From DATBVX01 sp963695985 (GTDB lineage: Bacteria; Pseudomonadota; Gammaproteobacteria; Steroidobacterales; Steroidobacteraceae), in NCBI GenBank assembly GCA_963695985.1, contig CAVOIC010000011.1, positions 248,001 to 312,000 of the forward strand: a stretch of DNA of 64,000 bases. The letters are read 5' to 3'. Below, piece after piece: positions 25,583 to 33,891 of this stretch. The position numbers were made by a program, and so were the translations under genes. The notes below the pieces were generated by a model. That model was not told where the DNA came from and searched no databases. It saw only the letters and a list, made by a program, of their open reading frames with translations. Every line of letters starts with the position of its first letter. Position 1 is the stretch's first letter.

Positions 25583-26145
25583 CGAGCGCCTGCCGGCTTC
25601 GGTGTGACCGCGCCGTGGAGCTTGCGCAACTTCAATCCCAGTATCAGCAGCACGATGCCATAGACAACCGCATAGGCGGCGATCACCCAGATCAACGCCA
25701 GCGCTCCGGCGGCCGGGAAGATCAGGACCAGCACCGCGAACAGGACCGAGAGCGCACCGGCGAGTCCCAGCCAGAATTCACCTTCGATCTCTTTGCGCAG
25801 CCGGATGGCCGCGACGATCTGCAGCACGCCGGTCACGAGGCTCCAGGCCGCGATGTACATGAGCAGGACTAACGCCGCAGCCGCGGGCTTCCACAGTGTC
25901 AGCACACCGAGCAGGACGCCGAGCGCGCCGAGCAGCCCGACCAGCCAGCGGCTCTCTGTCGGCGAGCGGCCGGAGAGTGCCGAGTAGAGTGCGAACGCTC
26001 CATCGACAAGCACGTAAGCGCCAAAGAACAGCACCAGCACGGCGACGGTTACGCCGGGCCAGAACCAGGCCAGCAGGCCGAAGGCGATGGCCGCAAGGCC
26101 GCGCAATACGAGGGTCCACCAGAAGCGAGAGAGTAGCTCGAGCAT
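25579..26145 (-). CDS. HdeD family inner-membrane protein
   Basis: An inner-membrane protein of 188 residues with six predicted membrane helices in three pairs, for example LVLRGLAAIAFGLLAWFWPG and AVLVLFFGAYVLVDGAFALY. This triple repeat of about 60 residues is typical of HdeD (DUF308). E. coli HdeD contributes to acid resistance at high cell density. The ATG at 26145 is preceded by GGGGAGG; an upstream frame extension is rejected. The stop overlaps the start of a 42-residue ORF. Confidence 0.88.
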   Translation of the reverse strand: MLELLSRFWWTLVLRGLAAIAFGLLAWFWPGVTVAVLVLFFGAYVLVDGAFALYSALSGRSPTESRWLVGLLGALGVLLGVLTLWKPAAAALVLLMYIAAWSLVTGVLQIVAAIRLRKEIEGEFWLGLAGALSVLFAVLVLIFPAAGALALIWVIAAYAVVYGIVLLILGLKLRKLHGAVTPKPAGAR

Positions 26146-26246
26146 GATCTTGACCTCCCCTTTTTCTTGAACCGCGGGGCGATTGCCCGCCACATCTAAG
26201 CCACATTCACCGGCTTCGCGATATTGTCCTTAAGTTCAGGGTGCGC

Positions 26247-27188
26247 CTAGAGGCGTACGCCGGGAGTTTCGCGCAGCGGGCGCGCGGCGCCACTATCGTA
26301 CCAATCCTCGATCAGGCGGAAGGAAATTGACTGGCTCGAGGGCATCGCGATCGCGCCGCTGGCGATGTCCTCACGGCTGAACCAGCGCGCATCCTCGAGC
26401 TCTCCATCCTTGAGCGTGATCGCGTGGTCACGCGCATGGGCGGTAAAGCCCAGCATCAGCGAGGAGGGGAAGGGCCACGGTTGCGAGGAGTGGTAGCGTA
26501 CGTCATCGACGTTGATGCCCGCCTCTTCGTGCACTTCGCGCAGCACCGCATCCTCCAGGCTCTCGCCGGGCTCGACGAAACCGGCGATCGTCGAATAGCG
26601 TCCCGCAGGCCAGCTCGCCTGGCGGCCAAGCAGCGCTCGTGTGCCATCGCTTACCAACACGATGATGGCCGGATCGAGGCGCGGAAACTGCTCGGTCCTG
26701 CAGTCTTCGTTCGTGCACACGAGCACGTGTCCACCGCGTGTGCCGCGAGTCGGCGCACCACACTTACCGCAGAAACGATGGCGCTCGCGCCACAGCACGA
26801 GCGCGCGCGCATAGGCGAGCAGACCCGCCTCGTCGCTCGGCAGCTGTGCGCCGAGCCAGCGCAATTCGCGAAACTCCGCCTGCGGGTCGATCTCGGGAGG
26901 CGCATCGCCCTCGATCTCCACCAGGAAGCTGGCGCGGCCGCGGAACATGCCGAGAAACACGAGCTGCTCCGGATTGGCCGCCTGGACCACGGCATGAGAG
27001 CTCTGCAGGAGTATCGCGCCGAGCGTATCGCCGCGGCGGAACAGATTGCGCGCCTGCCACACTGCGACGAACTGCGCCTGCGGATCGCTGCCGGCTGCAC
27101 TCAACCACTCCGTCCGATCGCGCAGGTGACTGCTGCGATCGAGGTACGGGCCGGAGAATATGTTCGGGCGCTTGGGGGAGGAACTCAT
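26247..27188 (-). CDS. nudC: NAD(+)/NADH diphosphatase NudC (Nudix hydrolase)
   Basis: A 313-residue enzyme with the four-Cys zinc site (CGKCG and CTNEDC), the complete Nudix box GFVEPGESLEDAVLREVHEE plus AGI, and the NADH-specific array SQPWPFPSSLM. NudC splits NADH to NMNH and AMP and removes NAD caps from RNA. The first ATG (27188) gives a normal length; the upstream in-frame TTG is not needed. It is separated from the HdeD gene by about 100 bases. Confidence 0.95.
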   Translation of the reverse strand: MSSSPKRPNIFSGPYLDRSSHLRDRTEWLSAAGSDPQAQFVAVWQARNLFRRGDTLGAILLQSSHAVVQAANPEQLVFLGMFRGRASFLVEIEGDAPPEIDPQAEFRELRWLGAQLPSDEAGLLAYARALVLWRERHRFCGKCGAPTRGTRGGHVLVCTNEDCRTEQFPRLDPAIIVLVSDGTRALLGRQASWPAGRYSTIAGFVEPGESLEDAVLREVHEEAGINVDDVRYHSSQPWPFPSSLMLGFTAHARDHAITLKDGELEDARWFSREDIASGAIAMPSSQSISFRLIEDWYDSGAARPLRETPGVRL

Positions 27189-27251
27189 CGGCGGCAACGA
27201 TGCGCTGACCCCATCATTGTAAGCGCTCTGCGCGCCGCGTGCTGCCGCGCC

Positions 27252-27878
27252 TCAGGCCGTAGTGCTGTTCGGACTCCAGTCTCGATGCGTTGGCGGCAAA
27301 CCCGAGGCAGTGGCCGAGCCCCGGCGCCGCACGGCGGCAGGCCGCTCGCAGGCTGCACACTCGGCACCGCCGACGGCGAGCGCATCGACCAGTGCCATGC
27401 CTCCGCAGTGCGAGCACAGGTGCAATTTGAGCTCGTCCCGACGCCGCAGGGCGAGCAGCAGGAAACCGGCGTGCTCGAAGGAGATGCGCGGCGTCGTGTG
27501 CAGTGACAGATAGCTCTCATACGCGAGGCAGAACAGGTCGCCTGATTCGAGGTTCATCGTAGGCAGTGCGGGGCGCGCCTCCAGCGTCGGCGACACGAGG
27601 CCGAGGAGGGAGAACAGGCTCGCGAGGGTCGTTGCTTCGAACTGCATTGCCGGCGAGCGCAGGAAGTACGCGACCTGCCGTGGCGACTTGCCGCGATGAC
27701 GCTTCGGCGCATGTGCGAATTGCTGCTGCAGGTAGGTCCGATAGAGTTTGCGGATGCGGTCATCTGTCAGACCGGTCCATGCGCGGATGGTGCAGGTGCG
27801 TGCTTCGTGATGAATCATCCGCAGCGCTAGGTCGAAGCGTAGTCGATCGCGTGTGTAACGATCATCCGAGACGCGCAT
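27252..27878 (-). CDS. FlhC-like transcriptional regulator
   Basis: A 208-residue protein that resembles FlhC, half of the FlhD4C2 flagellar master regulator. The N-terminal helix region RFDLALRMIHHEARTCTI and RIRKLYRTY match the FlhC DNA-binding start (E. coli has RLIKLYKEL). The zinc site has four Cys in the FlhC pattern: CSHC at 155-158 and CAAC at 174-177, 15 residues apart (16 in E. coli). The C-terminal 25 residues are low-complexity. ATG 27878 has GGGAG seven bases upstream. The gene is divergent from a FlhD-like gene, unlike the usual flhDC operon, and no flagellar gene is near. Confidence 0.75.
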   Translation of the reverse strand: MRVSDDRYTRDRLRFDLALRMIHHEARTCTIRAWTGLTDDRIRKLYRTYLQQQFAHAPKRHRGKSPRQVAYFLRSPAMQFEATTLASLFSLLGLVSPTLEARPALPTMNLESGDLFCLAYESYLSLHTTPRISFEHAGFLLLALRRRDELKLHLCSHCGGMALVDALAVGGAECAACERPAAVRRRGSATASGLPPTHRDWSPNSTTA

Positions 27879-27948
27879 GGTGTTACTCCCTGGGTTTTGG
27901 TGTTGTTGAGATTTGGTATAAATAAACCACAAAAAAGGATGACCGCCA
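27879..27948. promoter_or_regulatory. AT-rich divergent promoter region between the FlhC-like and FlhD-like genes
   Basis: These 70 bases are strikingly AT-rich compared with the surrounding DNA. They contain TATAAATA (27917-27924), TTGTTG on the plus strand, and a run of A before AAGGAT, the likely ribosome-binding site of the FlhD-like gene. On the minus strand GGGAG precedes the FlhC-like ATG. Both genes must be transcribed from here. No clear operator palindrome was found. Confidence 0.5.
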
Positions 27949-28686
27949 ATGGTGAAATCGGCCAGAATCAGCCGAAAACCCGGGAGGCGGCACGTGACGG
28001 CAGAACAGACAGGGACGCAATTCACTGGCGATGCGCGCAACTGGATCGCCGGTCCTATCCTGGCGGCGAGCGTGCTCGAGCAGCTGCACGAGCTCAATCG
28101 CGTGTGGCTGGGGCTGCTCGCAACGGCGCCGCGCCGCTGGGGAACGAGCCCGACGGGCTTGCGGCTGCCGGACCCTGCGTGCGCAGGGCTGGCGTCGATG
28201 CCGGTCGAAGGACGCGCGGAGATTGCGCGTTGTCCGTTCTCGCTCTTCACGGCGCGCTTTAGCGATGGTGCGTATTGGTCTGGTGCCACAGGCAATGCGC
28301 AGGCTCATGAGCACGCGGTGAGCGATGGGCGAGCGCCGTCCGACGAGGCGCTGAGCGACTTTGCCCAGATCGCGCTCTTCTTCACCTGGCACCTGGTGCG
28401 GGCGAATCCATCGTCGGCCAAGATCGTTCTGGGAATATCAGACCAGACGATGACTGCCTTCTCGATGCTGTCGTTAGTGGACATGCAACGAATCGCGCAT
28501 TGCCACCTTGGGCTGGTGAGCGCGCGCTGGCCCGAGCGCACCTGGTTCTGGCTGCGCCTGTGTGCCAGCGCCGGCCGGAAGGAATTGCACGATGAGATCC
28601 GCACCTTGGGACTGCAGATGCTCGCTGCGGAGCTCGCAGCGGCAAGTGGTCGCGCGGCCGGCGCGCGGCACCCGACGAAGGACTGA
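27949..28686 (+). CDS. FlhD-like protein with an N-terminal extension
   Basis: A 245-residue protein. Residues about 137-193 align by eye with E. coli FlhD: FAQIALFFTWHLVRANPSSA followed by LGISDQTMTAFSMLSLVDMQ then RIA corresponds to the FlhD core containing LGINEEMATTLAALTLPQMV. FlhD is only about 116 residues, so the first 135 residues are extra. They contain VLEQLHELNRVWLGLLA and CPFSLFTARFSDGAYW, which I do not recognise. The divergent neighbour is FlhC-like, which strongly supports the match. Probable function: a regulator acting with the FlhC-like protein on unknown targets. Confidence 0.65.
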   Translation: MVKSARISRKPGRRHVTAEQTGTQFTGDARNWIAGPILAASVLEQLHELNRVWLGLLATAPRRWGTSPTGLRLPDPACAGLASMPVEGRAEIARCPFSLFTARFSDGAYWSGATGNAQAHEHAVSDGRAPSDEALSDFAQIALFFTWHLVRANPSSAKIVLGISDQTMTAFSMLSLVDMQRIAHCHLGLVSARWPERTWFWLRLCASAGRKELHDEIRTLGLQMLAAELAAASGRAAGARHPTKD

Positions 28687-28812
28687 CCTCCATCGCTGGC
28701 GCACTCCGGTGCGCGCGATTCGACCCTGCGTGGCGCCTGCTATACGCTACGCGGCGTTTGGCGGAGCGAGCACCGTGCTGGCGCGCCGCAAGGGCGACGA
28801 ATCGGAGGCAAC

Positions 28813-29640
28813 GTGAGATCACTCCTCGCAGTCTGCATCCTGGGTCTGGCCGCGAACACTGCCTGCGCCGGCGTCGCATTCGAAACTGCGATTCACGACG
28901 CGAAGAGCGGGAAGAGCGAACCCGCCGAGCGCTGGTATGCGCAGGATGGCAACGCACGCGTCGAGGGCGCGGATGGGATATCGATCTTCCGCGACGGCGC
29001 GGTGTACGCACTCGATCCAACTGATCGCAGCTATCACGTCATGGACAAGGCAACGATGGAGCAGCTGAGCGCGCGCCTGAAGCAGAAGCGGGCGGAGCGG
29101 CGGGCGCAGATGCAGGTCGAGCTGTCGAAGCTTGCGCCGGAGAAGCGCGCGGCCACCGAGGCGAAGCTGGCGCAGCAGGGACTGGGTCCGGAGGGGCCAC
29201 CGCGGCAGCAGGTCGATGCGCGGGACACCGGCAAGGCGGAGTCCATCAACGGGCGCCCGTGCCACGTGTGGGACATCGTGCGCGACGGCGCGCTCGATGA
29301 GCAGTATTGCGTTGCGCCCTTCGCCTCGTTGCCCGGCGGAGATGAGATCCAGGCGTTGATGCGAAGCTACGAAGGTTTCTTCGAACAGATGGCCGAGCTG
29401 ATGTCCGGGCCAGTCGGTGGCAGCGCTCGCGACACGATGCGCGATGAATTCGCACTGTGGAAGAAGCTCGACGGGTTCCCGTTGGTCACTCGCGGCTACG
29501 CGCACGGCGTGCTCGAGAGCAGCGAGACCGTTGTGACGACCTGGAAGAGCAAAACCGTTCCGGGCGCGATGTTTGACGTGCCGTCCAGCTACACGAAGCG
29601 CGATCTCATCAAGGATCTCGAAGCCGCCAGCGGCAAATAG
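28813..29640 (+). CDS. Exported protein of unknown function (DUF4412-like)
   Basis: 275 residues starting with GTG, five bases after GGAGG. A signal peptide ends near ANTACA. The mature part opens with strands like VAFETAIHDAKSGKSEPAERW and IFRDGAVYALDPTDRSYHVM, as in LolA-like/DUF4412 periplasmic proteins that carry or sense a ligand. A charged helix of about 55 residues (MEQLSARLKQKRAERRAQ onwards) follows and may be a coiled coil. Two Cys residues (CHVW, YCVA) could form a disulfide. No operon partner is clear. Confidence 0.65.
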   Translation: MRSLLAVCILGLAANTACAGVAFETAIHDAKSGKSEPAERWYAQDGNARVEGADGISIFRDGAVYALDPTDRSYHVMDKATMEQLSARLKQKRAERRAQMQVELSKLAPEKRAATEAKLAQQGLGPEGPPRQQVDARDTGKAESINGRPCHVWDIVRDGALDEQYCVAPFASLPGGDEIQALMRSYEGFFEQMAELMSGPVGGSARDTMRDEFALWKKLDGFPLVTRGYAHGVLESSETVVTTWKSKTVPGAMFDVPSSYTKRDLIKDLEAASGK

Positions 29641-29783
29641 CCCGGTTCAGCGAGCGACCCCGAGCACGCGGCTGCGTGCGCCTCTGGCAATACGTACATC
29701 CCGCTCTGGCTACTGGAACCCGGCGACAGGAAACCGGTCAATTGCCCAGCGCACCTCGCGCCGGAAGTAAGGGAGTAGATATA

Positions 29784-30449
29784 GTGAATTCCATCCGTTT
29801 GATTCCAGTACTGTTGCTGCTCGCCGTGGCGCCCGCCGCCTTTGCGCAGAGCAGCAGTCGCGAAAAGACCTGGGAATTCGAGTTCGACGTGAACTACCAG
29901 GATTCCTACAGCCTCGACTTCAAGGGCGGTTCGAGTGCGGACACTGATTCCGCCTGGGGCTTTTCGGTCGGGGCCAACTACCATTACAGCGATCGCCTGG
30001 AATTACAGTTCCTCGTCGACTGGCTGCGGGTGGACTATGACTCCACGGTCGTCTCGGGCAACACGCCGCCGCTGGCCAGCTACTCGGTACGTGGAACCAT
30101 GGATACGTTTACGCCGCGCATCAACGGCGTGTTCAACTTCATGGAAGGTCCCATCACGCCCTATGTTTCCGCAGGCATCGGTTGGGCTTTCATCGATACC
30201 AACATTCCGCAGGGCCCGCCACAGACAGGATGCTGGTGGGACCCGTGGTGGGGCTATATCTGCAACACTTACCAGGACACGAAGAATACCGACGCTTTCG
30301 CGTACCAGGCCGGCATCGGCGTGCGTTGGGAAATGAGTCCGGCGATGTCCTGGCGTCTCGGTTATGAGAAGCAGTGGTACGACGTCGGCACGACGAGCAG
30401 CACGCCGGGATTCGACCAGCTGCGGCTCGGCTTCGGGTACAGGTTCTAG
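29784..30449 (+). CDS. Outer-membrane beta-barrel protein (OmpW-like)
   Basis: 221 residues; signal peptide with cleavage after APAAFA; alternating strands such as EFEFDVNYQDSYSLDFKG and AWGFSVGANYHYSDRLELQF; terminal strand LRLGFGYRF ends in Phe, the barrel assembly signal. The GTG at 29784 follows AAGGGAGT. A loop near residue 150 carries CWWDPWWGYIC, a Trp-rich stretch flanked by two Cys, which is unusual. It ends in a strong terminator shared with the convergent DUF2784 gene. Confidence 0.78.
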   Translation: MNSIRLIPVLLLLAVAPAAFAQSSSREKTWEFEFDVNYQDSYSLDFKGGSSADTDSAWGFSVGANYHYSDRLELQFLVDWLRVDYDSTVVSGNTPPLASYSVRGTMDTFTPRINGVFNFMEGPITPYVSAGIGWAFIDTNIPQGPPQTGCWWDPWWGYICNTYQDTKNTDAFAYQAGIGVRWEMSPAMSWRLGYEKQWYDVGTTSSTPGFDQLRLGFGYRF

Positions 30450-30457
30450 AGCCTCTC

Positions 30458-30856
30458 CTACTCGGCGCTCCCACGGATTTCATCCGGGGAGCGCCGTTTT
30501 CTGTGCCTGCGCACCAGGACTGTATACGCGATCACGTTGACCACGAGCACTACGACACCAAGCCAGAACTGAACCCCGCGCGTGAGACCGGCCGGGTAGA
30601 TCACCGGGAGCACGTAGTGATCGATGAAATCGCCCGCATAGCCGGTTTCTCCGGCGAGCTCACGATAATGATTCTCGAGCGGCGTGAGCGGGCAGATGCG
30701 ACCCGTGAACTCGATGAACGCCGCCCAGATCACGGCGGGCAGGTGCAGCCACACGATCCGCGGCCAGCGCAGGGCGAGCAGTCCGCCGCCCAGCGCGAAC
30801 AGGATGAACGCCGCATGCACCAGCACCGTCAGGTCGGCGAGCAGGCGATAGAGCAC
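30458..30856 (-). CDS. DUF2784 family membrane protein
   Basis: 132 residues with four likely membrane helices: LVHAAFILFALGGGLLAL, IVWLHLPAVIWAAFIEF, a third near the middle, and FWLGVVVLVVNVIAYTVLV. The family motif region GRICPLTPLENHYR is present between helices 2 and 3. The function of DUF2784 is unknown. It ends in a charged tail that overlaps the terminator of the convergent barrel gene. It lies 7 bases after the DUF1648-like gene on the same strand, so they probably form an operon. Confidence 0.85.
   Translation of the reverse strand: MLYRLLADLTVLVHAAFILFALGGGLLALRWPRIVWLHLPAVIWAAFIEFTGRICPLTPLENHYRELAGETGYAGDFIDHYVLPVIYPAGLTRGVQFWLGVVVLVVNVIAYTVLVRRHRKRRSPDEIRGSAE
30464..30500 (+). 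terminator. Terminator of the barrel gene, inside the 3' end of the DUF2784 gene
   Basis: GGCGCTCCC (30464-30472) pairs perfectly with GGGAGCGCC (30487-30495), and the inner bases CGGAT/ATCCG extend the stem past a one-base bulge. GTTTTC follows on the plus strand. It lies about 15 bases after the barrel stop and within the last codons of the convergent gene. Confidence 0.8.
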
Positions 30857-30863
30857 GCGCGCC

Positions 30864-31394
30864 TCAACCGAACGGGTTGTCGCTCTTTTCGGGCGGCGGC
30901 CGGGAGAATCGGCGCCAGAATGCCCAGCCCCACACGATGATGAAGGCGACGTAACCGATCAGTAGCCACACCAGGCGCGCGCTGTCGAGCACGGCGGGCA
31001 TATGCCGGTTGGCATCGACGACCAGCTGGAACACCGCCATCAGCAACAGGAGCGTGACGATCCCGTACCAGAGAAACTGGCGCTGCAGGTACTCGATGGT
31101 CTTCTCGCGCCGCTCGTTCGCCAGCCAGTACTCGCGATTGGGCAGGCGCCAGCGCAGCTGGCGGCGCCGTGCCATGGCACCCGGCAGTATCAGGAATGCC
31201 GCCACGATGATCGCAATGATCACCAGGTTGATGGTCGAGAAGGTCTGCGCGCTGCTGAAGCCGACCGGTACACCTGCGGCATTGAAGCGCACGGCCATGT
31301 GGGCGGGCAGATAGGGCGCCTGCAACGCGATCTGGATCACGCTGAAGACCGCCACCAGGACCATGGCGCGCCGCAGGCTCTGATTGATGGTCAT
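30864..31394 (-). CDS. DUF1648-like membrane protein
   Basis: 176 residues with about four membrane helices. The first loop PYLPAHMAVRFNAAGVPVGF matches the DUF1648 motif (P-x-H-x-N-x-x-G-x-P). Later helices include INLVIIAIIVAAFLILPGAM and LVWLLIGYVAFIIVWGWAFW. DUF1648 is also the N-terminal domain of SdpI-type immunity proteins, but a link to immunity here would be guesswork. It is divergent from yadG and upstream of the DUF2784 gene. Confidence 0.72.
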   Translation of the reverse strand: MTINQSLRRAMVLVAVFSVIQIALQAPYLPAHMAVRFNAAGVPVGFSSAQTFSTINLVIIAIIVAAFLILPGAMARRRQLRWRLPNREYWLANERREKTIEYLQRQFLWYGIVTLLLLMAVFQLVVDANRHMPAVLDSARLVWLLIGYVAFIIVWGWAFWRRFSRPPPEKSDNPFG

Positions 31395-31434
31395 ATGCTA
31401 ATCTTCGCCGCCGTTCCGCTCACACCTCAACCCC

Positions 31435-32373
31435 ATGCTGGCGCTGTCGCTCAAGAACCTCACCAAGACGTACAAGAACGGCGTCCAGGCACTCAAGGGT
31501 ATCAATCTCGACGTGGAGGAAGGCGACTTCTTCGCCCTGCTCGGGCCCAACGGCGCCGGCAAGACCACCGCGATCGGCATCATCACGTCGCTGGTCAACA
31601 AGACCGGCGGCACTGCGGCGGTGTTCGGGCACGACATCGACACCGAGCTGGAGGTCGCCAAGTCCTGCATCGGGCTGGTGCCGCAGGAGATCAACTTCAA
31701 CCAGTTCGAGGCGGTCGAGACCATCGTCGTCAACCAGGCGGGTTTTTACGGCCTGCCGCGGCCGCTGGCGCGCGAGCGGGGCGAGAAGTATCTGCGGCAG
31801 TTGCAGCTGTGGGAGAGACGGCGCGCCATGGCGCGCACGCTGTCCGGCGGCATGAAGCGGCGCCTCATGATCGCGCGCGCGCTGGTGCACGAGCCGCGCC
31901 TGCTGATCCTCGATGAGCCGACCGCCGGCGTCGACATCGAGAACCGTCGCTCGATGTGGGAGTTCCTGCGCGCCATCAACGCCAGCGGCACCACCATCAT
32001 CCTCACCACGCACTATCTCGAGGAAGCCGAGAACCTGTGCCGGCATATCGCGATCATCGACGAGGGCTGCATTATCGAACACGACCGGATGAGTAATGTC
32101 ATCCGCAAGCTCCAGACCGAGATCTTCGTCTTCAACCTGCGCAACTCGATCGCAGCGCCTCCCGCGCTCCCGGGCTACGAGGTCAAGCTCACGGATGATC
32201 ACACGCTCGAAATCGAGGTGGATCGGGAGCAGACCCTCAACGACATCTTCGCCCACTTATCCGCGGCCGGCATCGAGGTGCTCAGCATGCGCAACAAGGT
32301 GAACCGCCTCGAGGACTTCTTCATGCGGCTGGTGGAAGGTAAGGGCCACGGCGACGGTGCGCCCCGGGCATGA
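31435..32373 (+). CDS. yadG: ABC transporter ATP-binding protein YadG
   Basis: 312 residues with all ABC ATPase motifs: Walker A GPNGAGKTT, Q-loop GLVPQEINFN, signature LSGGMKRRLMIARAL, Walker B LLILDEPTAGVD and the H-loop TTHYLEEAE. The C-terminal 90 residues are the family-specific extension. With YadH it forms a two-gene ABC-2 exporter whose substrate is unknown. The stop overlaps the yadH start by 4 bases. Confidence 0.93.
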   Translation: MLALSLKNLTKTYKNGVQALKGINLDVEEGDFFALLGPNGAGKTTAIGIITSLVNKTGGTAAVFGHDIDTELEVAKSCIGLVPQEINFNQFEAVETIVVNQAGFYGLPRPLARERGEKYLRQLQLWERRRAMARTLSGGMKRRLMIARALVHEPRLLILDEPTAGVDIENRRSMWEFLRAINASGTTIILTTHYLEEAENLCRHIAIIDEGCIIEHDRMSNVIRKLQTEIFVFNLRNSIAAPPALPGYEVKLTDDHTLEIEVDREQTLNDIFAHLSAAGIEVLSMRNKVNRLEDFFMRLVEGKGHGDGAPRA

Positions 32374-33152
32374 GCGAATCGCGCCTCAAGCCGGACTGGA
32401 TAGGACTGTGCACCATCCTGCTGCGCGAGTTCGGGCGCATCGTGCGCATCTGGGCGCAGACCATCCTGCCGCCGGCCGTCACCGCGGCTCTCTACTTCAT
32501 CATCTTCGGCAGTCTCATCGGCCGGCGCATCGGGCAGATGGGCGGCTACGACTACATGCAGTACATCGCGCCCGGGCTGATCATGATGACGGTGATCACC
32601 AACTCGTACGCCAACGTCGTGTCGTCGTTCTTCGGCGCGCGCTTCGGCAAGCACATCGAGGAAATCCTGGTGTCACCGCTCCCGAACTGGCTGATCGTGA
32701 TCGGCTACATCGGCGGCGGCGTCACGCGCGGGTTGCTGGTAGGCGCAGTGGTGACGCTGGTGGCACTCGCCTTCACCCACCTGCACGTGCATCACGTGTT
32801 CATCATCCTGTCGGCGGTGCTGTTGACCTCGATCGTGTTCGCGCTCGGCGGTTTCATCAACGCAATCTTCGCCAAGAACTTCGACCAGATCTCCTGGTTC
32901 CCGACCTTCATTCTCACGCCGCTCACCTACTTCGGCGGCGTCTTCTACTCGATCTCGCTGCTGCCGGGATGGGCGGGTGCGCTGTCGCATGCGAACCCGA
33001 TCCTGTACATGGTCAACGCCTTTCGCTACGGCTTCCTCGGCGTCTCGGACGTCAACCTCGGACTCGCCTTCGCGATCATGCTCGCGTTTGCGATCGTGCT
33101 CTTCAGCCTGGCGGTCGTGCTGATGAACCGCGGTGTCGGAATCCGCGAGTAG
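32370..33152 (+). CDS. yadH: ABC-2 type permease YadH
   Basis: 260 residues with six membrane helices, for example TILPPAVTAALYFIIFGSLI and LLVGAVVTLVALAFTHLHV. The ABC-2 signature TPLTYFGGVFYSISLLPGWA is present. It is the membrane partner of the ATPase encoded just upstream and is coupled to it by an ATGA overlap. The same pair is found across Proteobacteria; its cargo is not established. Confidence 0.93.
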   Translation: MSESRLKPDWIGLCTILLREFGRIVRIWAQTILPPAVTAALYFIIFGSLIGRRIGQMGGYDYMQYIAPGLIMMTVITNSYANVVSSFFGARFGKHIEEILVSPLPNWLIVIGYIGGGVTRGLLVGAVVTLVALAFTHLHVHHVFIILSAVLLTSIVFALGGFINAIFAKNFDQISWFPTFILTPLTYFGGVFYSISLLPGWAGALSHANPILYMVNAFRYGFLGVSDVNLGLAFAIMLAFAIVLFSLAVVLMNRGVGIRE

Positions 33153-33164
33153 GACTGCGCGCGG

Positions 33165-33777
33165 CTACTTCTGCTTCCAGCTGCCGCCGTCCTTGTAGTA
33201 CCAGCCACCCTGCGCCTTGGCGATCCAGCGCTTGGCGAAGGTCTGGCGAATGTCGGTTTCCCACTCGGGATGGCCGTTGACCTTGGCGATCTGCGAGTAC
33301 AATGCGGCGCGATCGCGGTTCTCGTCCGCGACCAGGCGCTGCACGGCGTTGCGTTCCGCCAGCGGTACCGCGTTCTGGTCGCGCACCTCCACCATGCCAT
33401 CGGCGGTGAGGCCGACGGCGCCCGAGCTGTAGTACTTCACCAGCGAGGCGTGACGCGATTCCATCGAGGCGGTGATGGCTCGAATTTCCGGCGTGGAGAC
33501 GTCCAGGTCGACCTGTGCGTGCGCTGCCGGGATCACGAAATCGAGCATCGCCCCGGCGGCTGCGAGCAGCACCCGCTGCGCGCCGGCAGGCGCTAACAAC
33601 GAAGTCTTATCGGGTGGCTTCGGTGCCGGCTGGCCTTGCGGGCCCCAGACATCGTCGATGATCCGGTCAGCGGCCTTCTCGGCGGCGGCGGCCGGGAAGT
33701 ACACGTTGATCGTCACGCAGGCGGCGACGAGAACGCTCAAAAGCGCGAGCACTTTCAAGGCAGCGAGACGACGCATG
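33165..33777 (-). CDS. ydbL: YdbL-like DUF1318 lipoprotein
   Basis: 203 residues. The start has a lipobox (VLVAAC) followed by VTINVYFPAAAAEKAAD, the hallmark of the longer DUF1318 proteins. After a Pro-rich linker and a second hydrophobic stretch comes the YdbL domain, with ITASMESRHASLVKYYSSGA and KRWIAKAQGGWYYKDG at the end. E. coli YdbL is smaller and not a lipoprotein, and a separate small lipoprotein YnbE lies beside it; no ynbE is found here. YdbH and YnbE are known to bridge inner and outer membranes. ATG 33777 has GGAGG upstream. Confidence 0.85.
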
Positions 33778-33891
33778 AAGCCTCCTCGATTGCACAGCCG
33801 CCCGCTCGGGCAGTCTGTCAGGCAATTCTGACGCTGGGCGCTGAATGCGGGCTGAACGAGTTTATGGGAAAAGGCGCTGGGATTGCACCCG

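Noticed and set aside
27252..28295. Longer minus-strand frame upstream of the FlhC-like ATG
   Set aside because: The extra 139 codons overlap the divergent FlhD-like gene and lack conserved sequence; ATG 27878 has its own ribosome-binding site.
30864..31394. DUF1648-like protein as a toxin-immunity gene (SdpI type)
   Set aside because: Only the short DUF1648 motif is shared; no toxin gene or SdpI C-terminal domain is present nearby.
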